Shown here: one piece after another, positions 18,441 to 28,030 of the stretch
How positions within the stretch are numbered: the stretch's first letter is position 1
How the letters are laid out: every line of letters begins with the position of its first letter
From: Salinimonas iocasae
GTDB taxonomy: Bacteria; Pseudomonadota; Gammaproteobacteria; Enterobacterales; Alteromonadaceae
Length of the DNA stretch: 64,000 bases
Direction: 5' to 3'
NCBI RefSeq assembly: GCF_006228385.1
Contig: NZ_CP039852.1
Coordinates: 2,930,001-2,994,000 of the forward strand
The notes under the pieces: model-generated
What the model was told of the DNA's origin: nothing
Database searches by the model: none
The model's input: only the letters and a program-made list of their open reading frames with translations
Translations under genes and position numbers: made by a program

Positions 18441-18880
18441 GATTTATCCTGTTTTAAAATTTCATCCGCCCTGGCGAGCTTCTCTGCCATATCCGGGGAA
18501 ACCTGTGGTTTGCGCCGTTTTACCACAATAATAGAGGCACAGGCGATAAAAATAAGCGGTATTAGCCACAACCAAATCGTACCTAAGGTCACAGGCGGCT
18601 CATAGTACACAAAGTCACCATAACGCGCCTTCATATAGGCAATAATTTCTGCTTCAGTTTTACCCTTTTGGAGTAACTGATGCACTTTGCGGCGCATGTC
18701 GTGCGCGATCATCGCGTCTGAATCGGCGATGTTCTGGTTCTGACACATAGGGCAACGCAAAACAGCCGTAAGCCGGTTAAACGATTCTCGCTGTGCTTCG
18801 CTGTCAAACTCATAACTGTTTTGCGCCGCCAAACTCATGGAGGAGACGAATATCAGCGCAATTATCCAGAGCCTGATCAC
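18437..18880 (-). CDS. ccmH: Cytochrome c maturation protein CcmH (thiol oxidoreductase)
   Basis: This 147-aa protein has a signal peptide, the redox motif LRCPMCQNQNI near residue 40 and a C-terminal transmembrane helix (about 100-120). It reduces the CXXCH cysteines of apocytochrome c before haem attachment, together with CcmG and CcmF. The length equals the short CcmH of most gammaproteobacteria, with CcmI encoded separately. It overlaps both neighbours by 4 bp. Confidence 0.95.
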   Translation of the reverse strand: MIRLWIIALIFVSSMSLAAQNSYEFDSEAQRESFNRLTAVLRCPMCQNQNIADSDAMIAHDMRRKVHQLLQKGKTEAEIIAYMKARYGDFVYYEPPVTLGTIWLWLIPLIFIACASIIVVKRRKPQVSPDMAEKLARADEILKQDKS

Positions 18881-19482
18881 CTGCCTGCCCCCTCTGAGCT
18901 CTGAGCATTCTGGCCAGAAAGCCTATGGTACATCGGACCTATCTTATTCTCCCAGACCCTTTCATTGATATCACCCACATGATGCATTCGAACCACACCT
19001 TCCCGGTCAATCACAAAATGTTCAGGTGCGCCTGTTACACCAAGATCCAGTGACGTATCACGATATACATCAAAAATATTGAATGCGTAAGGGTTCCCGT
19101 ATCGACTTAGCAGGTCCGTGACTTCCTGCTGCACACGGTTGAGTGTTTTGGTCCCGTTATCAGGGTCCAGATCCTGGTCAAAATACAGCCCGAGAAAACG
19201 CACGCCCTGCGTTTCTTTCAGATGGGTAAGGTACGGCATCTCTACGGCACATGTCACGCACCACACTCCCCAGACATTGATTATTGTCACCTCGCCCTCG
19301 AGTGCTGCTTGGGTATAGTTTTTGTCGGGCTCCATTAAGTCAGGAAGCGAAAATTCAGGAAAAGGCCGCCCGGTTATCTGAGAATCCAGTTGACGCGGGT
19401 CGGAGGAAAGGCCGCTATATAAAAAGGCAGCCACCAGAATAAACAATATGACGGGGACAATCACAAGCCAGGATTTTTTCAT
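18877..19482 (-). CDS. ccmG: Thiol:disulfide interchange protein CcmG/DsbE
   Basis: This 201-aa membrane-anchored thioredoxin has its helix at residues 5-25 and the fold at about 40-190. The active site is WGVWCVTCAVEMPYL, a WCxxC motif with T before the second cysteine. GAPEHFVIDREGVVRMHHVG is the usual cis-proline region, although alanine-proline replaces the more common threonine-proline. It passes reducing power from CcdA/DsbD to CcmH in the periplasm. It overlaps both neighbours by 4 bp. Confidence 0.94.
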   Translation of the reverse strand: MKKSWLVIVPVILFILVAAFLYSGLSSDPRQLDSQITGRPFPEFSLPDLMEPDKNYTQAALEGEVTIINVWGVWCVTCAVEMPYLTHLKETQGVRFLGLYFDQDLDPDNGTKTLNRVQQEVTDLLSRYGNPYAFNIFDVYRDTSLDLGVTGAPEHFVIDREGVVRMHHVGDINERVWENKIGPMYHRLSGQNAQSSEGAGR

Positions 19483-21473
19483 GCACGGTTCTCCTGTAAT
19501 GTAGCATCATCAGCTTTGCCTCTGAATTTAGCCAGCGCGGACATCCGATAGCGCCTATCGCTCATAGCACAGAGTCCCCCCAGCGCCATTATCGCACCAC
19601 CGCCCCAAATCCAGACTACAAACGGTTTTATATAAACCCTGACTGCCCAGGCCCCATCATCCAGAGGCTCCCCCAAAGCAATAAACAAGTCTCTTGTTAA
19701 TGTTGAATGAATTGCTGCTTCTGTCATCGGCATCCGCTGTACGGTATAAATGCGTTTCTCGGGCGAGAGACGGGTCAAAACCTCACCGTTTTCATAAACG
19801 ACAAATTGGCCGGCATCAGCCTCATAATTAGGCCCCTGCAATTTTTCGATACCCTTAAATTCAAAGGTGTAGCCGCCCAGGGTTAGCTGCTCGCCGGGGA
19901 GCATACGTACATCACGTTCCTGCTCGTAGTTAGACACCAGCGTAATGCCTATCAGGGTCACCGCAAACCCGACATGACCCAGAATCATTCCCCAATGGCT
20001 GCGGGTTAGCAACTTCAGACGCGCCAGCACGCCTTTTCCCGCGTCCATCGCACCAAGTCGCTGTGTCACCTCCATTATTGATGCAATAAGGACCCAGAAC
20101 GAGAGGGTCATACCCAGCACAGCCATATAGGCCTGTTGTGAATAAGAGAAAAATATAAGTAGTGCTGCGCAAAGGCTTATCCCCAGCGCAATCAGTATCT
20201 GACGGTATAAAGCAGAAACCGGTTGGTTTTTCCAGCGCGACAATGGTCCTATGCTAAGCAAAAGTACGAAGGGAACAATCAGATAAACAAACATCTTATT
20301 AAAAAATGGCGCGCCGATGGAGATAGAGCCTAACCCCAGTTCTTTATGCACCAGTGGAAGTAGTGTGCCCAACAAAACAACCAGGGTGGCGGCGCACAGG
20401 ATGATGTTGTTACCCATGAGCATCACTTCTCTGGAGACTGCCTGATAACGTCCCGCGCTGCCCAGTGAAGATGCTCTGAGTGCAAATAATAAAAGCGCCC
20501 CACCAGCCAGGACTATTAGGATGCCTAATATGAATAAGCCTCTTGTGGGATCACTGGCAAAGGAATGAACGGAGACAATAACCCCTGAGCGAACCAGGAA
20601 CGTGCCCAACAGGCTAAGCGAAAACGCGCCTATCGCCAGTAGAACGGTCCAGGACTTGAACACTTTGCGTTTTTCCGTCACCGCCAGCGAGTGCATAAGT
20701 GCAGTGCCTACCAGCCAGGGCATAAATGATGCGTTTTCTACTGGGTCCCAGAACCACCAACCGCCCCAGCCCAATTCGTAATAAGCCCACCAGCTGCCCA
20801 GACAGATCCCTACGGTGAGAAAGCACCAGGCCGCCAGTACCCAGGGGCGGGACCAGCGTGCCCACGTAGAATCCAGTTTACCTGCAATAAGCGCTGCACC
20901 AGCAAACGCAAAGGCAACAGAAAAGCCCACGTAGCCCATATACAGCATGGGCGGATGAATAATCATACCGAAATCCTGCAAAAGCGGATTAAGGTCACGG
21001 CCGTCTACGGGTACAAACGGAAGCATGCTGTTGAACGGGTTTGATGTAAGCAACATGAAAAGATAAAAGCCAACAGCAACCATTCCAAGTACCGATAATA
21101 CCCGGGCAACCATGTCCTGAGGAATGCTTCCACTAAAGGCGGCTACGGCGACAGTCCACAGTGACAGCATCAACACCCAAAGAAGAAATGAGCCTTCATG
21201 TCCGCCCCAGACCGCCGTTAACTTATAATGCATGGGTAGCCGGGTGTTAGAGTGCTGCGCAACGTAACTTAACGAAAAGTCGTCAGTGGCAAATGCGTAA
21301 GACAAACAGAAGAAAGCAATAACCGTAAAGGTAAACATTCCGAATGCAAGGGGGCGGGCTGTGGCAATCAGCCCCGACTGATTAGTCTGCGCTCCCCACA
21401 ATGGGTACACCGCCAGAAGTATGGCGCTAACCAGAGCCAGCGTAAGCGCGATATTACCCAACTCTGGTATCAC
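19479..21473 (-). CDS. ccmF: Haem lyase subunit CcmF
   Basis: This 664-aa inner-membrane protein has about 15 helices. The periplasmic tryptophan-rich haem-handling loop is [20 protein letters not shown] near residue 220. The pairs of histidines needed for haem b and haem c (for example GHEGSFLLW and [11 protein letters not shown]) are present. CcmF joins haem from holo-CcmE to the cysteines of apocytochrome c. The length is normal for CcmF. It overlaps ccmE and ccmG by 4 bp each. Confidence 0.97.
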   Translation of the reverse strand: MIPELGNIALTLALVSAILLAVYPLWGAQTNQSGLIATARPLAFGMFTFTVIAFFCLSYAFATDDFSLSYVAQHSNTRLPMHYKLTAVWGGHEGSFLLWVLMLSLWTVAVAAFSGSIPQDMVARVLSVLGMVAVGFYLFMLLTSNPFNSMLPFVPVDGRDLNPLLQDFGMIIHPPMLYMGYVGFSVAFAFAGAALIAGKLDSTWARWSRPWVLAAWCFLTVGICLGSWWAYYELGWGGWWFWDPVENASFMPWLVGTALMHSLAVTEKRKVFKSWTVLLAIGAFSLSLLGTFLVRSGVIVSVHSFASDPTRGLFILGILIVLAGGALLLFALRASSLGSAGRYQAVSREVMLMGNNIILCAATLVVLLGTLLPLVHKELGLGSISIGAPFFNKMFVYLIVPFVLLLSIGPLSRWKNQPVSALYRQILIALGISLCAALLIFFSYSQQAYMAVLGMTLSFWVLIASIMEVTQRLGAMDAGKGVLARLKLLTRSHWGMILGHVGFAVTLIGITLVSNYEQERDVRMLPGEQLTLGGYTFEFKGIEKLQGPNYEADAGQFVVYENGEVLTRLSPEKRIYTVQRMPMTEAAIHSTLTRDLFIALGEPLDDGAWAVRVYIKPFVVWIWGGGAIMALGGLCAMSDRRYRMSALAKFRGKADDATLQENRA

Positions 21474-21937
21474 TGCGAATCTCCGGCATCAGGTTTCACA
21501 TGCTTTATCCCTTTCATTTTCTCCGCCAGCTCTGGAGGCATATATTCCTCATCGTGTTTGGCCAGCACTTCATGTGCCTCTATTGTAGTGGGATCGATTA
21601 GCGTACCCGTTGCTACAATCCCCTGCCCTTCCCGAAACAAATCCGGCAAAATGCCATTGTATAAGACCGTCACTGCCGGGCCGGTATCGACCAGGTCAAA
21701 TGCAACCTGCAGCGTCTGACTGTTTCTGTCTACTGTACCGGGTACCACCATGCCCCCTATACGAAGTCGCTGACCAACCTGAGGTGTCTGCCCTTTTTTT
21801 CCTTCGATGATTTCAGAAGGTGTATAGAATAAATCGATATTATCATTTAGCGCATAAAGCATAAGTGAGATGGCAGCGCCTATGAGGACGATAATCCCGC
21901 TAACCACCACCAGCCGTTGTTTTCTTCGAGGATTCAT
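21470..21937 (-). CDS. ccmE: Haem chaperone CcmE
   Basis: This 155-aa protein is anchored by an N-terminal helix (about 8-27) and has an OB-fold. The conserved haem-binding histidine lies in [13 protein letters not shown] near residue 130, with the tyrosine four residues later. It carries haem covalently from CcmC to CcmF in the periplasm. It lies 12 bp after ccmD. Confidence 0.96.
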   Translation of the reverse strand: MNPRRKQRLVVVSGIIVLIGAAISLMLYALNDNIDLFYTPSEIIEGKKGQTPQVGQRLRIGGMVVPGTVDRNSQTLQVAFDLVDTGPAVTVLYNGILPDLFREGQGIVATGTLIDPTTIEAHEVLAKHDEEYMPPELAEKMKGIKHVKPDAGDSQ

Positions 21938-21949
21938 AGTCGTTCCGTA

Positions 21950-22162
21950 TTATCCCGCCCGCGCTTGTCTGGCCTGTTTTGCTTTACGCATTCTTTCTCT
22001 GCGTGCCGACTCTTTTCTGATCACATCCAGCAGTCTGCGCTTCTCAATTTTACTAGCCACAACAAGCAAAAACATACAGGCAAAACAAACCCCGATAGAC
22101 AGCCAGACATAAAAGCCATAGCCCCCCATACCGAAAAACTCATCAAGCGAATCAAACTGCAT
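21950..22162 (-). CDS. ccmD: Haem exporter accessory protein CcmD
   Basis: This 70-aa protein has a single transmembrane helix (about 17-38, YVWLSIGVCFACMFLLVVA) after the typical motif FFGMGGYGFYVW, and a highly basic cytoplasmic tail (RRERMRKAKQARQARAG). CcmD frees holo-CcmE from CcmABC. It overlaps the ccmC 3' end by 11 bp. Confidence 0.92.
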   Translation of the reverse strand: MQFDSLDEFFGMGGYGFYVWLSIGVCFACMFLLVVASKIEKRRLLDVIRKESARRERMRKAKQARQARAG

Positions 22163-22910
22163 GTGAATCCCCCGACTCGCTTTTGATGATGGAAATCACC
22201 CACGGGCGTGCAGATTCTCTTTTCAGAATTTCATTTTTAAGCCTGAGTACCGTCACCCAACCAATAAAGCACACGAACCCGAGTATATTAATCAGCAGCG
22301 GCCAGAGCATTTCTGAGGCGATGGACGGCTTATCAAATTTGGTAATCGTGGCTCCCTGGTGCAATGTATTCCACCATTCAACGGAAAAATGGATGATGGG
22401 AACGTTAACTACCCCCACCAGCGCCATCACTCCAGCCGCTTTCCCGGCTTGCTGCTTATCGTCAAAAGCCGAGTACAGGGCTATTACACCACAATACAAA
22501 AATAACAGAATAAGTTCCGATGTCAGCCTGGCATCCCATACCCACCAGGCTCCCCACATCGGCTTACCCCATGCCGCACCTGTAAACAGGGCGATAAAAG
22601 TCATCACAGCGCCCACTGGGGCCATCGCCATCATTGCCATAAATGCCGTTCGCCATTGCCATACGATCCCGACCAGCGCAGCCATTGCCATTGCAATATA
22701 AGTGCTCATCGAAAGCATCGCTGCGGGAACATGAAAGTAGATAATTCTGAATGAGTCGCCCTGCTGATAATCTGCAGGCGCGTAGAGCAAGCCCCACACA
22801 CTGCCAGTCATCAGAAGTACGATGGCGGACACCGCAAACCAGGGCTGTAAGGTATTGCACAGTGCATACACTTTTTCTGTCTTTGCGTAAGGGTGTAACC
22901 ACTTCCACAT
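22152..22910 (-). CDS. ccmC: Haem exporter protein CcmC
   Basis: The start is best placed at ATG 22910, sharing bases with the ccmB stop (TGATG); an upstream frame reaches 22973 but lies inside ccmB. The protein is then 252 aa, beginning MWKWLHPYAK as in other CcmC. It has six helices. The haem-binding motif is WGAWWVWDARLTSEL, with flanking histidines (YFHVPAAMLSM and IIHFSVEWWNTLHQG). It loads haem onto CcmE. Confidence 0.95.
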   Translation of the reverse strand: MWKWLHPYAKTEKVYALCNTLQPWFAVSAIVLLMTGSVWGLLYAPADYQQGDSFRIIYFHVPAAMLSMSTYIAMAMAALVGIVWQWRTAFMAMMAMAPVGAVMTFIALFTGAAWGKPMWGAWWVWDARLTSELILLFLYCGVIALYSAFDDKQQAGKAAGVMALVGVVNVPIIHFSVEWWNTLHQGATITKFDKPSIASEMLWPLLINILGFVCFIGWVTVLRLKNEILKRESARPWVISIIKSESGDSHAV

Positions 22911-23578
22911 CAGTGTTGACTCACTTTCAAGGCATATGAGATAGCAAACGGTGCACTGGCTAACGCCAGACACGTCATTGCAGATATGATTGCCACCTGA
23001 GGGGCGTAAGATAACTGCATAGCTGCTGACTCTACCGCAGAGGTGGCAAAAATCAACAGCGGTATGAACACAGGCAATAGTAGCAGCGATACAAGTAAAC
23101 TACCTCGCTGAAGGCCTACTGTCAGGGCCGTCGCTATCGCGCCGATGAGCGAAAGTAGCGGCGTTCCTAATAATAATGTAATGATGAGCGCCTTATACAT
23201 AGGCAACGACATGTTTAAAAACATAGCCAAGACGGGAGACAGGCAGATAATTGGCAGAAAGCTCACCAGCCAGTGTGTAAGTACTTTGCTTAGTGCAATC
23301 CCGGAAAGCGGCAGCCCGCTGAGTATCAATTGCTCCAGCGTACCATCGTGATAATCATCTTTAAAAAGGCGCTCCATACCCAGCAGGCCCGACAGAATGG
23401 CCGCAATCCAGATAACGCCCGGACTGATCCTCTGCAGTATCTCAGGGCCTGGCCCCACGCCAATGGGAAAAAGACACACTACAATGAGCAGAAAAATAAC
23501 AGGTTGCAGCAACTCACCCTTTTGGCGAAACGCCAAAGCCAGATCGCGTTTGAACACGCCGGTATATAATGCGCTCAC
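22910..23578 (-). CDS. ccmB: Haem exporter ABC permease CcmB
   Basis: This 222-aa inner-membrane protein has six helices and the CcmB N-terminal segment KRDLALAFRQKGELLQPVIF. LFKDDYHDGTLEQLILSGLPL is the conserved cytoplasmic loop contacting CcmA. With CcmA it forms the ATP-driven complex that releases holo-CcmE. It overlaps ccmA by 4 bp. Confidence 0.95.
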   Translation of the reverse strand: MSALYTGVFKRDLALAFRQKGELLQPVIFLLIVVCLFPIGVGPGPEILQRISPGVIWIAAILSGLLGMERLFKDDYHDGTLEQLILSGLPLSGIALSKVLTHWLVSFLPIICLSPVLAMFLNMSLPMYKALIITLLLGTPLLSLIGAIATALTVGLQRGSLLVSLLLLPVFIPLLIFATSAVESAAMQLSYAPQVAIISAMTCLALASAPFAISYALKVSQH

Positions 23579-24195
23579 GATTGCAACTCCAGCTCAATAT
23601 AACTGACCGGAATATTACTTAGCATCAGGGGCTGATGCGATGTAACAATCGCTGCGCCGCCCTGATTGATAAAACCTGCAAACCGAGTCTGAATGAGTGA
23701 TATACCTTCAACGTCCAGTGCAGTGAATGGTTCATCAAGAATCCATACATCTGCATCTTTGAGCCACAACCGTGCCAAAGCAACACGGCGCTGCTGTCCG
23801 GCCGACAACAACTGCACAGGAATCTCTTCCAGACCAACAAGCCCCAGCGCTTCCAAAGTAGTAAAAAGTTTTGCTTCAGAGGCTTTAACCTGATGCTGCG
23901 CGCACCAGAATGACAGATTCTCTATCGCACTTAAGCCTGCGCTTAACCCCGCTTTATGCCCCAGATAAATCAGCCGGCGTTCAAACTCACCAAATAAAGG
24001 CTGTTCATTCCACTGAACCGAGCCGCTATCAGGCTGACTCAAACCTGCCAGAATTCTTAGCAAACTGGTTTTGCCCGCGCCATTGGGGCCACGCAAATGC
24101 ACTAACTGTCCGGGTGACAGTTTTAGAGACAGTGACTCAAATAACACCTTATCGCGTTTAGTGCAGGACAGCTGCGATGCGACCAACTCTGCCAA
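23575..24195 (-). CDS. ccmA: Haem exporter ABC ATPase CcmA
   Basis: This 206-aa ATPase has Walker A GPNGAGKTSLLR, signature LLSAGQQRRVALARL and Walker B VWILDEPFTALDVEG. The length is that of E. coli CcmA. It is the first gene of the operon ccmABCDEFGHI-mlaA. The 98-bp gap to the divergent FliK-like gene must hold both promoters. Confidence 0.96.
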   Translation of the reverse strand: MAELVASQLSCTKRDKVLFESLSLKLSPGQLVHLRGPNGAGKTSLLRILAGLSQPDSGSVQWNEQPLFGEFERRLIYLGHKAGLSAGLSAIENLSFWCAQHQVKASEAKLFTTLEALGLVGLEEIPVQLLSAGQQRRVALARLWLKDADVWILDEPFTALDVEGISLIQTRFAGFINQGGAAIVTSHQPLMLSNIPVSYIELELQS

Positions 24196-24293
24196 AGAAA
24201 TGTTCCGTTTTCGCTACTTAGCTAACAATATCAGTCAGTCTACCATAACCGAAACATCTGAAAACGTTTAAAATCTGCCCCCTGTTCAGGGAA

Positions 24294-26225
24294 ATGTCAG
24301 CAAATATTCACACATTTGTTTTTGTTGCCGATAACCTCAGTATGATTTCAGCTTCGTTACTTCATTCTGTTTCACAAGCCTTGTCTGCCGGTTCGGCACA
24401 GGCGCTGCCTCGCGTCCGATCCGGTGAAATTACGCAGGCGAATCTGTCGATGACAGATGGAAAGATTCAACTGACGTTATCCGGTCAAACTCTCACCGTT
24501 ATGCCGGTTAAAGATGCATCCCTACGCTTGCCTGAGGGGAAAGTACGCCTTGCCCGGGATAGCGCTCAAACAGCGGTTATTCTCGAAACATTATCAGCCT
24601 CTGTTTCTGCGCCAGCACCAAAAGGCGCGTTAAGCTCTAAAGCGTTCACTGCCCTCGTGAAGTATAGCCTCCCCGTGCTGGCAAACCCTCTGAGTGCTCC
24701 GGCTTCAGTAGTGAGAGGGAATGATGGTGCTTTTCGTCTGACGCTGCGTAATGGTGCCGTGGACATTCCTCTGCCACCCGCGTTAAACGCTACCGTAACC
24801 GGGCATAAAGAGGTGCAGGTAACATTACGGGAAAACGGCCAGGGATTGACACTAGCAGCCCCTTCAGGTTCACCCGTACCGATAAAACTTTCCCGACAGA
24901 ATCAGTCGCTTTTATCAGCCGCGCTTATCCAACAAAACCTGACGACGGGTGTTCAGTTATCCAGAGCGCCTTTGCCACTGCTTGAGGCGATGAAAATCCC
25001 GGTACCGGAAAATATCCATAACGCGTCATCGTTACTGATAAAGACCGGCATAAACGAAACGCTTGTTACTATAGAGCAGTTAAAACCGACCGCCCGAATC
25101 CAGTTGCCGGCAAATCTTGCTAGTTTAGTTGATAAGTCTCCCAATAAAGGCGTGCTTTCTAAACTTCAGCTACCTGAATTTCAGGTTCGAATTTCAACCC
25201 CATCGCCAACGCAAACGGTGAAGAGCACCCAACACTTATCTGACATCGGAAACATCAAAGGGCTTGCGCAGAAACTACTGCAGCATACCGGTTCGACCAA
25301 TCAGGCATTAAAAGAGCTTTTGACAATACTTCGCAGTGCCTCGCCCTCAAGTCAAAGCCAACCCGAAATAAAGCGTATTGTTGAACAGCTCAGCTTTTCG
25401 AACAGCGAAGCACAGGTAAAAAAAGAAGAGGCTGAACATACAAAAAGCACTAGCGCGCCGGATAACCCAAAACATACTGTACCCAGCCCGGACCAAATAA
25501 GCCGCTTTGCACAAAGTGTGCTGCAACCTGTATCGCCATCACTCATCAGCCAGCCTGCGCCGACAAATAGTTTTAACAGTGCTCTGGTGTCACTTTTTCA
25601 ATTGGTGCTGTCTGGCCGTACATCACATTCACCCGGAAATACGTCGGCAGCAGCTTATTCTCAGCTGTTGAGTCAATCGAGTAAACCGAAAAGGATCTCC
25701 GGTACAGCCGCCACACCGATGAGATTTACCAATGAGCTCGCATCTGTGGACAGGCAAGCTGGCTTACTGAATCCGCTGAAAACATTACTGGCTAATCACC
25801 AATCTGTATTTCTTAGCAACATTGAGAGCCGTAGCCAGGGAAATGAGCAATTGTATTTTTGTCTGCCATTTCGCAGTGAGTATTGCACCAAGCCTCCCGA
25901 GGTCCTCATTAAACGAGAAGCCGAAGAAGATAATAATGAGACTGAAGGTGCACGGGCGGCAAAAACCTGGTCATTGACGATGAAACTTGAAGCCGGTGAA
26001 AGTGGAGAAGTTCTGGCGAAAACAAAAATTTCTAACGAGACCATTAATTTAAATCTGTATGCTTCAACGCCTATGCTATTGGATAAGATTGAGCAAACCC
26101 TGCCTATGCTAATAAATCGTCTTTCTGCCTCTGGACTGGTTGTGGAGTCCGCGCATGCTCAGCAAGGTAAGGTTCCGGAAAGTTTACAGCATTCTCCCTA
26201 TCAGGTTTTCGAGGTAACTGCATGA
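24294..26225 (+). CDS. FliK-like (flagellar hook-length control family) protein
   Basis: This 643-aa protein is rich in S, T, P and Q over residues 100-500, a flexible body like that of hook-length rulers. A folded C-terminal domain (about 530-640) has the Flg_hook pattern: WSLTMKLEAGESGEVLAKTKISNETINLNLYAS and a final LVVESAHAQQG. The next gene encodes an FlhB C-terminal homologue, FliK's natural partner. No other flagellar gene is nearby, so this is a second, isolated pair; its role is unproven. The start could be ATG 24294 or 24342; neither has a strong ribosome site. Confidence 0.7.
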   Translation: MSANIHTFVFVADNLSMISASLLHSVSQALSAGSAQALPRVRSGEITQANLSMTDGKIQLTLSGQTLTVMPVKDASLRLPEGKVRLARDSAQTAVILETLSASVSAPAPKGALSSKAFTALVKYSLPVLANPLSAPASVVRGNDGAFRLTLRNGAVDIPLPPALNATVTGHKEVQVTLRENGQGLTLAAPSGSPVPIKLSRQNQSLLSAALIQQNLTTGVQLSRAPLPLLEAMKIPVPENIHNASSLLIKTGINETLVTIEQLKPTARIQLPANLASLVDKSPNKGVLSKLQLPEFQVRISTPSPTQTVKSTQHLSDIGNIKGLAQKLLQHTGSTNQALKELLTILRSASPSSQSQPEIKRIVEQLSFSNSEAQVKKEEAEHTKSTSAPDNPKHTVPSPDQISRFAQSVLQPVSPSLISQPAPTNSFNSALVSLFQLVLSGRTSHSPGNTSAAAYSQLLSQSSKPKRISGTAATPMRFTNELASVDRQAGLLNPLKTLLANHQSVFLSNIESRSQGNEQLYFCLPFRSEYCTKPPEVLIKREAEEDNNETEGARAAKTWSLTMKLEAGESGEVLAKTKISNETINLNLYASTPMLLDKIEQTLPMLINRLSASGLVVESAHAQQGKVPESLQHSPYQVFEVTA

Positions 26226-26527
26226 AGAAGTCATTTCGCTCAGCTGTCGGTCTTAAATATAATGCAGGCGACAAGCGCACCGCACCAAAAGTGATAGCAA
26301 AAGGTCATGGTGATATTGCAGAACAAATTCTCGCCCTGGCTGAAGATAACGGCGTACTGATTCACGAAGATCCAGCATTGATGGAAGTACTGAACCAGCT
26401 TGATTTAGGTCAGGATATTCCAGAGGCGCTTTATTTTACTATTGCTGAACTTATCGCATATTCTTATGTTTTACAGGGCAAAGTTCCTGAAAACTGGGAA
26501 CAAACCGGCATTCCCCACAAGGTATAG
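26222..26527 (+). CDS. FlhB C-terminal-domain homologue (FhlB-like)
   Basis: This 101-aa protein matches only the cytoplasmic C-terminal domain of FlhB/EscU export-switch proteins: AVGLKYNAG, APKVIAKGHGDIAEQILALAEDNGV and the end IPEALYFTIAELIAYSYVL. The FlhB autocleavage site NPTH is absent at the start, as expected for an isolated late fragment. It overlaps the FliK-like gene by 4 bp (ATGA), so the pair is co-translated. Known FhlB-like proteins can replace the FlhB tail; whether this one takes part in hook-length switching is inferred. Confidence 0.8.
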   Translation: MKKSFRSAVGLKYNAGDKRTAPKVIAKGHGDIAEQILALAEDNGVLIHEDPALMEVLNQLDLGQDIPEALYFTIAELIAYSYVLQGKVPENWEQTGIPHKV

Positions 26528-26872
26528 TTCTATACAGCACGCTTTTCAGTCTCAAATTGAACAGTCATTCTATCCAACGCCCCTATCCTACATTGGTAAA
26601 GTTGCCCGATATTTAAACTGAGCTGTTTTAACTGATTTATCTACAGCGGTACCAGATATTGCGCATCTTCGGCAGCCCATGGGTTAATGCCGAAAGTACC
26701 GGAACACTATTACTACATCCTTTAGCTCAACGGTTCCCAAATTAATAGCACATAATAACTGACCAAAGTAAAAAACCGCCGCCAGCACAACGCTGACAGC
26801 GGTTTTTATCAATCGGTATGGTGCGCAGTTACATTTTAGCTATGTTTTGAACTGCGAACACACACTTAATGC
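26528..26872. other. Intergenic region between fhlB-like gene and recA
   Basis: The region lies between convergent genes. Apart from the hairpin at 26771-26817 I see nothing in it. Confidence 0.5.
26771..26817. terminator. Bidirectional terminator of recA
   Basis: A stem AAAACCGC/GCGGTTTT encloses an inner CAGC/GCTG pair and is flanked by an A run on one side and T residues on the other. It can end transcription from both directions, chiefly of recA. Confidence 0.75.
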
Positions 26873-27907
26873 TTACAATGTATCTTCTGACTCACCTTCA
26901 GTCGCTTCAACTTTTGGCGTTTTACTTAACAATTCTTCACGAATTTTCTGTTCGATTTCATTCGCAATCTCTTTGTTTTCTTTCAGGAAGTTAATTACAT
27001 TCGCTTTGCCTTGCCCGATGCGATCGCCTTTGTAGCTGTACCAGGCTCCAGCCTTATCAACCAGCTTCTGCTTAACACCCAGGTCTATCAGCTCTGCTTC
27101 CTTACTGATACCTTCTCCGTAACGAATCATAAATTCCGCTTGTCTAAAGGGCGGAGCAACTTTGTTTTTAACAACTTTCACACGGGTTTCGTTACCCACC
27201 ACTTCGTCACCTTCTTTAACCGCACCGATTCGGCGGATATCCAGACGCACAGACGAGTAAAACTTCAGCGCATTACCGCCCGTAGTGGTTTCAGGGTTGC
27301 CGAACATCACACCAATTTTCATACGAATCTGGTTGATGAATACACATAACGTATTTGACCGCTTAATATTGGCAGTCAGCTTACGAAGAGCCTGTGACAT
27401 CAAACGTGCCTGCAGACCAACGTGAGAATCACCCATCTCACCTTCGATTTCTGCTTTGGGTGTTAATGCCGCCACTGAGTCGACAATAACTACATCTACA
27501 GCACCTGAACGCACCAGCATATCGCAAATTTCCAGCGCCTGTTCACCAGTATCAGGTTGCGATACCAGTAAGTCGTCGATATTCACGCCTAGTTTTTCAG
27601 CGTAAACCGGATCCAGAGCATGCTCAGCATCAACGAATGCGCAGGTCTTGCCTTTTTTCTGTGCCTCAGCAATTACCTGAAGTGTCAGGGTAGTTTTACC
27701 TGATGACTCCGGACCATATATTTCCACAACACGGCCGCAAGGCAGACCACCTATGCCCAGAGCAATATCAATACTTAGCGAACCTGTTGAGACCGCTTCA
27801 ATATCCATTGCCTGGTTATCACCCAAACGCATGATCGCGCCTTTGCCAAACTGCTTTTCAATCTGACCAACGGCCGCAGAAAGCGCTTTAGATTTATTAT
27901 CGTCCAC
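26873..27907 (-). CDS. recA: Recombinase RecA
   Basis: This 344-aa protein forms filaments on single-stranded DNA, drives strand exchange and triggers LexA self-cleavage. Walker A is [10 protein letters not shown], Walker B is [21 protein letters not shown], and the loop-2 region [28 protein letters not shown] is almost invariant. The acidic C-terminus ([11 protein letters not shown]) is typical. Translation starts at GTG with GAGGAAG upstream. Control by LexA is visible in the promoter. Confidence 0.98.
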   Translation of the reverse strand: MDDNKSKALSAAVGQIEKQFGKGAIMRLGDNQAMDIEAVSTGSLSIDIALGIGGLPCGRVVEIYGPESSGKTTLTLQVIAEAQKKGKTCAFVDAEHALDPVYAEKLGVNIDDLLVSQPDTGEQALEICDMLVRSGAVDVVIVDSVAALTPKAEIEGEMGDSHVGLQARLMSQALRKLTANIKRSNTLCVFINQIRMKIGVMFGNPETTTGGNALKFYSSVRLDIRRIGAVKEGDEVVGNETRVKVVKNKVAPPFRQAEFMIRYGEGISKEAELIDLGVKQKLVDKAGAWYSYKGDRIGQGKANVINFLKENKEIANEIEQKIREELLSKTPKVEATEGESEDTL

Positions 27908-28002
27908 AAAAACTTCCTCTGAAGTGTAGCAGTGGCCTTATCGGCGCAAGCGGCAAAAGCTGCAATTGCGCTACCACGCTATGACTAATTAATGGCAGGC
28001 AT

Positions 28003-28030
28003 CTTATACTGTATAACCATACAGTTTCAA
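28003..28030 (-). promoter_or_regulatory. recA promoter with LexA (SOS) box
   Basis: On the minus strand TTGAAA (-35, 28025-28030) and TATAAG (-10, 28003-28008) are separated by 16 bp that are exactly the SOS box CTGTATGGTTATACAG (28009-28024). This is the same layout as E. coli recA, so LexA covers the promoter between its two elements. Confidence 0.93.

Noticed and set aside
22911..22973. Longer CcmC start at 22973
   Set aside because: It would overlap ccmB by 63 bp; the ATG at 22910 matches family N-termini and shares bases with the ccmB stop.
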